DNA from: Cyanobacteriota bacterium
GTDB taxonomy: Bacteria; Cyanobacteriota; Cyanobacteriia; Phormidesmidales; Phormidesmidaceae
Assembly: GCA_027619675.1 (NCBI GenBank)
Contig: JAQCHG010000052.1
Span: forward strand, 1 to 8,085
Direction of reading: 5' to 3'
Length of the DNA stretch: 8,085 nt
Below the pieces are notes generated by a model. That model ran no database searches. It worked only from the letters and a program-made list of their open reading frames with translations, and was not told where the DNA came from. This document shows, piece by piece, positions 4,417 through 8,085 of the stretch. Both the position numbers and the translations under genes were made by a program. The number at the start of each line of letters is the position of its first letter. Position 1 is the first letter of the stretch.

Positions 4417-6132
4417 ATGGCCACTACGCCACCCCGCGACGTTCAAGTGCTGACCATTGCAGCGGATACTGAGGTGCTGCGATCGCGCAGTTGGAATCGC
4501 CTGCGGTTTGAGATTGAATACGCTTTGGAGCGGGGCACCACCGCCAACAGCTATCTGATTCGGGGCGATCGCCTTGCCCTGATTGATCCCCCCGGCGGCT
4601 CCTTCACCGATGCCTTTCTCACCAGCTTGGCGGAGCAGGTGGACCCGACCGACTTGGACTATGTGGTGTTGGGCCACATCAACCCCAACCGGGTAGAAAC
4701 CCTCAAGGTGCTGTTAGAGAAAGCCCCCCAGGCCACGGTGGTGTGCTCTAACCCAGCAGCCAAAGCATTAGAAGACCTGTTGGGGAATGCCCAGCCCGCC
4801 TACCAAGTGATTAAAGGGGCAGAGGAAACCCTGGATTTGGGCCAGGGCCATCAACTGCGGTTTTTACCCGTGCCCACCCCCCGCTGGCCCGATGGACTGT
4901 GGACCTACGACGACTACACCCAGGTCCTCTTTAGCGACAAATTCTTTGGCATCCACCGCTGTGACAACCCGGTCTATGACCTCAACTGGGGCGACCTCCT
5001 AGAGGATCGCCGCTACTACTTCGACTGCTTGATGGCCCCCAATGCCCGCCAGGTGACCGTAGCCCTAGAGCGCCTAGAGGGGCTGACCCTGCGCATGGTG
5101 GCCCCTGGCCACGGTCCGGTGATCGCCTACAGCAGCCGAGAAACGGTGCAGTCCTATCGGCAATGGAGCCAGCAGCAGCGGGGCCAAGAGTTGTCTGTCA
5201 CCTTGATTTACGCCTCCGCCTATGGCAACACCGCCACGGTGGCCCAGAGTTTGGCGCGGGGCATCACCAAGGCGGGGGTAAGTGTGGAGTCCATCAATGC
5301 AGAATATGCTGACCCCGACGAGATCAAGACCGCCATTGAAAAATCCGCTGGGTTTCTAATCGGCTCCCCCACCCTGGGGGGCCATGCCCCGACCCAAATT
5401 CAAACCGCTTTGGGGGTGGTACTGTCCACCGCGTCTAAAAACCAGCTAGCGGGGGTCTTCGGCTCCTTTGGTTGGAGTGGAGAGGCGATCGATCTGCTAG
5501 AGAATAAGCTCAAGGATGGCGGCTATTCCCTGGCCTTTGATCCGATTCGGGTCAAATTTAAACCCACGGAGGTCACCCTCAAATATTGCGAAGAGGTGGG
5601 CACCGATTTTGCCCAGGCGTTGAAAAAGGTGAAGCGGGCTAAGGCTCCCCGCACCCCCGCCACCTCGGTGGAGCAAGCGGTGGGGCGCTTGGTGGGCTCC
5701 CTCTGTGTGGTCACCACCCAACGGGAAGAATTGAGCAGCGCCATGTTGGCCTCTTGGGTGTCCCAAGCTACCTTTACGCCGCCGGGGCTGACGGTGGCGG
5801 TGGCTAAGGATCGGGCGATTGAATCCCTGCTGTACCCCGGCAGTGCCTTTGCCCTCAACATTCTCAAAGAAGGGCAGCATTTGGGACCCATGAGGCATTT
5901 TCTCAAGCCCTTTGCGCCGGGGGAAGACCGCTTTGCCGATATTGAAACGGACGCCGCTGAGAATGGGAGTCCGGTGCTGAAGGAGGCGATCGCCTATCTG
6001 GAATGCGAAGTGGCCAACCGCATGGAATGTGGCGATCATTGGGTGGTCTATGCCACCGTCACCGCTGGGCAAGTGCTCCAGGCGGAGGGCAAAACCGCTG
6101 TGCATCACCGCAAGACAGGCACCCATTACTAA
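4417..6132 (+). CDS. flv1: Diflavin flavoprotein Flv1 (A-type flavodiiron protein)
   Basis: This 571-residue protein has the three-module layout of cyanobacterial flavodiiron proteins. A metallo-beta-lactamase-like domain spans about 25-250. A flavodoxin (FMN) domain spans about 260-405, with YASAYGNTATVA at 265-276, GSPTLGGHAP at 316-325 and GSFGWSG at 349-355. A C-terminal flavin-reductase domain spans about 418-571 and ends in HHRKTGTHY. Flv1 works with Flv3 in the Mehler-like reaction, passing photosynthetic electrons to O2 to form water without free reactive oxygen and protecting photosystem I in fluctuating light. The diiron site is degenerate: the H-x-E-x-D-H motif reads H87-I-N89-P-N91-R92 and the next His is R156 in PRWPD, while H232 remains. 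Such substitutions mark the Flv1 class rather than Flv3. Flv2 is the main alternative. No flv3 is in the window. Spacers of over 200 bp on each side suggest a separate transcript. Confidence 0.88.
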   Translation: MATTPPRDVQVLTIAADTEVLRSRSWNRLRFEIEYALERGTTANSYLIRGDRLALIDPPGGSFTDAFLTSLAEQVDPTDLDYVVLGHINPNRVETLKVLLEKAPQATVVCSNPAAKALEDLLGNAQPAYQVIKGAEETLDLGQGHQLRFLPVPTPRWPDGLWTYDDYTQVLFSDKFFGIHRCDNPVYDLNWGDLLEDRRYYFDCLMAPNARQVTVALERLEGLTLRMVAPGHGPVIAYSSRETVQSYRQWSQQQRGQELSVTLIYASAYGNTATVAQSLARGITKAGVSVESINAEYADPDEIKTAIEKSAGFLIGSPTLGGHAPTQIQTALGVVLSTASKNQLAGVFGSFGWSGEAIDLLENKLKDGGYSLAFDPIRVKFKPTEVTLKYCEEVGTDFAQALKKVKRAKAPRTPATSVEQAVGRLVGSLCVVTTQREELSSAMLASWVSQATFTPPGLTVAVAKDRAIESLLYPGSAFALNILKEGQHLGPMRHFLKPFAPGEDRFADIETDAAENGSPVLKEAIAYLECEVANRMECGDHWVVYATVTAGQVLQAEGKTAVHHRKTGTHY

Positions 6133-6133
6133 C

Positions 6134-6158
6134 CGCCAGAATGTTTCTGGATTTGGCG
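6134..6158 (+). terminator. Hairpin after flv1, possible terminator
   Basis: CCAGAA (6136-6141) pairs with TTCTGG (6145-6150) around TGT, two bases after the stop codon. An alternative larger stem pairs CGCCA (6134-6138) with TGGCG (6154-6158). No T-run follows, so termination is uncertain and the structure may only mark the mRNA end. Confidence 0.35.
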
Positions 6159-6271
6159 CTCAAGCCCTACCTTTAGACGGTGGGGCCAATGGGTGGGTGG
6201 GTATATTCTAGGGGGAAGATATCAATAGTTTGCTCAGCATTGACTATCTGCCTAGGGTCGTGATTTGAGAG

Positions 6272-6331
6272 ATGACACAAGTTGGTGTACTGCCCTATGC
6301 CATGGATATGTTGTTGCTCGATCGCTATTAG
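6272..6331 (+). CDS. Possible 19-codon leader ORF before the MHYT sensor
   Basis: ATG at 6272 opens a 19-codon frame ending with TAG at 6331, 21 bases before the sensor start. GAGAG lies just before the ATG, too close for an ideal Shine-Dalgarno. The peptide has a hydrophobic C-terminal half and resembles nothing I recognise. It is short enough to be accidental; it is listed because the long leader could host translational control. Confidence 0.15.
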   Translation: MTQVGVLPYAMDMLLLDRY

Positions 6332-6352
6332 CTGTGTGGATAACGCCGGTGT

Positions 6353-8085
6353 ATGGATCAGGCATTAACGACAGCCTATAACGCTGAACTGGTTATTCTT
6401 TCGATCGCGATCGCCATCCTGGCCTCCTACACAACGTTGGATTTGGCTGGTCGCGTCAATGCCACCCAAAACCGTGCCCAAATTGGCTGGATCGTTAGCG
6501 GTGCCACCGCCATGGGGGTGGGCATTTGGTCCATGCACTTTATTGGCATGTTGGCCTTTCGCCTACCGGTTCGCGTCGCCTACGACTTTGTAACGGTACT
6601 CGGTTCCATGGTGCCCGCCATCGTGGCCTCAGGGCTGGCCCTCTTCTTAGTCAGCCGCCCTACCCTGGGCTGGTTGCAGCTTTTAGGGGGCAGTCTTTTG
6701 ATGGGGTTGGGCATTGCCACCATGCACTATGTGGGCATGGCAGCAATGCAGACATCAGCGATGATGCACTACACCCCGTGGATGGTTGGGCTCTCGATAT
6801 TAGTGGCGATCGCGGTGTCCTTTACCGGGCTATTTTTGGCCTTTCAACTCCGGGAAGAAACCACCCCCCATCAAACCTGGAAAAAGCCCCTAGCGGCCAT
6901 TGTCATGGGGACGGCCATTCCCACCATGCACTACACCGGGATGGCCGCCGCCCACTTCACCGCTGACGCCAATACGGTTTTGGCCGCCACAGTGCAGCCC
7001 CCCGACAATATCGTTTCCCTGGTAGCCGCCGTCAGCATTGGCACGTTGATTGTTTCAGGATTAGCGCTGCTGACCGCCTTTTTTGAGCGTCGCCTATCGG
7101 CCCAAGTCATCTATGCCCAAGTTCTCCAGGAAAGTCAAGAATCTCTCCAGGCCATTCTAGAAGGGGTGAAGGTGGGGGTATTGGTGCTGGGGGATGATAC
7201 TGAGGTGCAGATTTCAAATCATGCCGCCCTTGAGTTGTTAAATCTCTCTAGCTCAAAAGCGGTCCAAAAATTCTGGGATCAAGTCTCTGAAAAGGACGAA
7301 AGTATCAATTATTTTGACAGTGCAAATCCTCTGCTGTTTCAATCCCTCCAGCCTGTTCTGAAGAAAATTGCCGCTGGAGAATCAGTTCAAAATACAGTCA
7401 TCTACAGTTCTCAACCTGGCCAGCAAGAACCCAAAGCACTGCTGTTTAATGCCGTTCCCCTGTGCCTCTCTAAAGCGACAAAACCCCAAATCGTCTGTAC
7501 CTTTAGTGAAGTGACGGAACTCAAGCGAACTGAAAGCCGCCTCAAGGAATCTGAGGCGAAATTCAGGGAGCTAGCGACCCAGGAAGAGTTGCTAAACCGC
7601 CTCTCTGGCCAGATTCGCCAATCCCTAGAATTACCCGTCATCTTACAGACTGCCGTCAGTGAGGTACGCACCCTGTTTGAAACCGATCGGGCGGTTATCT
7701 ATCAATTCAATGACGATTGGCGCGGGCAGGTCATTATTGAGGATGTGACCTCACCTTGGCAGCCAACCCTAGGGGAAGCGGCAGATGATTGCTTCCCAGG
7801 CAAATGCCTAGACCACTATAAAAGCGGTGGCATTAAAGCCATCAACAGCATCCAAGCAGCGGGATTAGATCCTAATCACCTCAAATTTTTACAACGCCTA
7901 CAGGTACAAGCCAATCTCATCGTCCCCATTATGGTGTGCGACCAGCTCTGGGGGCTGCTGATTGTGCATCAGTGTAGTGGTCCCAGGGTCTGGCAAGAGA
8001 AGGAAGGTCATTTACTCTATCAGCTCGCAACTCAGTTGGGCATTGCGATTCAGCAGTCTAATCTCTATGCTCGGGCAGAACAGAA
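6353..8085 (+). CDS. MHYT-PAS-GAF membrane sensor protein, 3' end outside window
   Basis: The frame opens at ATG 6353 (in-frame stop TAA at 6341) and runs off the window after 577 codons with no stop. Residues 11-244 form a seven-helix MHYT domain, with helices near 11-33, 44-66, 78-100, 105-129, 144-166, 179-202 and 219-244. Its signatures are MHFIGM (61-66), MHYVGM (124-129) and MHYTGM (192-197). MHYT domains are proposed to bind a metal, possibly copper, and to sense O2, CO or NO. A PAS-like region follows (about 258-391), then a coiled linker and a GAF domain (about 427-572) of phytochrome/cyanobacteriochrome type, with DRAVIYQF, LIVPIMV and LWGLLIVHQC. The usual bilin Cys before His is Asn508 (N508-H509), so chromophore attachment there is unlikely. 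The output domain is missing; histidine kinase or GGDEF/EAL are the likely options. No strong Shine-Dalgarno is seen. Confidence 0.87.
   Translation, partial: MDQALTTAYNAELVILSIAIAILASYTTLDLAGRVNATQNRAQIGWIVSGATAMGVGIWSMHFIGMLAFRLPVRVAYDFVTVLGSMVPAIVASGLALFLVSRPTLGWLQLLGGSLLMGLGIATMHYVGMAAMQTSAMMHYTPWMVGLSILVAIAVSFTGLFLAFQLREETTPHQTWKKPLAAIVMGTAIPTMHYTGMAAAHFTADANTVLAATVQPPDNIVSLVAAVSIGTLIVSGLALLTAFFERRLSAQVIYAQVLQESQESLQAILEGVKVGVLVLGDDTEVQISNHAALELLNLSSSKAVQKFWDQVSEKDESINYFDSANPLLFQSLQPVLKKIAAGESVQNTVIYSSQPGQQEPKALLFNAVPLCLSKATKPQIVCTFSEVTELKRTESRLKESEAKFRELATQEELLNRLSGQIRQSLELPVILQTAVSEVRTLFETDRAVIYQFNDDWRGQVIIEDVTSPWQPTLGEAADDCFPGKCLDHYKSGGIKAINSIQAAGLDPNHLKFLQRLQVQANLIVPIMVCDQLWGLLIVHQCSGPRVWQEKEGHLLYQLATQLGIAIQQSNLYARAEQ

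Noticed and set aside
3946..4677. Long minus-strand open frame (243 codons) overlapping the Uma2 gene and flv1
   Set aside because: It overlaps two well-supported genes on the other strand and its translation shows no recognisable domain; it is a shadow of GC-rich coding sequence.
5497..6126. Minus-strand open frame (209 codons) inside flv1
   Set aside because: It lies wholly inside the conserved flavodoxin and reductase domains of flv1 and has no family features.
6240..6268. A sigma-70 promoter from TTGACT at 6240 before the MHYT sensor gene
   Set aside because: No credible -10 hexamer lies 16-18 bases downstream; the best candidate, around 6263, is poor.
6526..6966. A + strand open frame of 146 codons in another frame within the MHYT region
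   Set aside because: The frame starting at 6353 gives seven membrane helices with three MHYT signatures; the alternative is His/Gly-rich and featureless.

Overview
The window reads as part of a cyanobacterial chromosome. Three observations support this: eight copies of the octamer GCGATCGC (HIP1) in about 8 kb, a 571-residue diflavin flavoprotein of the Flv1 class (a family tied to oxygenic photosynthesis), and a phytochrome/cyanobacteriochrome-type GAF domain in a multidomain sensor. The genes are mostly GC-rich by eye. A filamentous Leptolyngbya-like lineage would fit, but the sequence does not settle the genus. All six convincing genes lie on the + strand.

Layout. 1-948 encodes a DnaJ-type J-domain protein with a Pro/Ala linker and a TPR-like C-terminal part. 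Its stop codon directly abuts the start of hisZ (949-2160), the regulatory subunit of ATP phosphoribosyltransferase, so the two are probably co-transcribed. After a 228-bp spacer with hairpins, a HIP1-centred palindrome and a diverged repeat copy comes a small two-cluster ferredoxin (2389-2616). A 173-bp spacer with a tandem G-rich array follows, then a two-helix DUF1232 membrane protein (2790-3101). 3102-3557 holds no gene I can support; it carries cyanobacterial repeat debris, a 7-bp dyad next to a possible -10 box, and an inverted copy of the repeat found after the ferredoxin. A Uma2-family (DUF820, PD-(D/E)XK fold) protein follows at 3558-4190. After a spacer with a 13-bp dyad comes flv1 (4417-6132). 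The window ends inside a membrane sensor with MHYT, PAS-like and GAF domains (6353 to beyond 8085).

How the genes relate. Only the J-domain/hisZ pair looks like a tight operon. The rest are separated by 170-460 bp spacers and look independently expressed. Ferredoxin and Flv1 both belong to electron transfer around photosynthesis. Flv1 reduces O2 with Flv3 in the Mehler-like reaction, and the following MHYT protein belongs to a family proposed to sense O2, CO or NO; a functional link between them is inference only.

I found no convincing undescribed multi-gene system. The most unusual items are: a repeat family present three times (about 2199, 2625 and 3487), two copies of which carry G-quadruplex-prone tails and flank the DUF1232 gene in inverted orientation; a GAF domain that looks like a bilin-binding photosensor but has Asn at the usual Cys position; and several clean dyads in front of uma2 and flv1.
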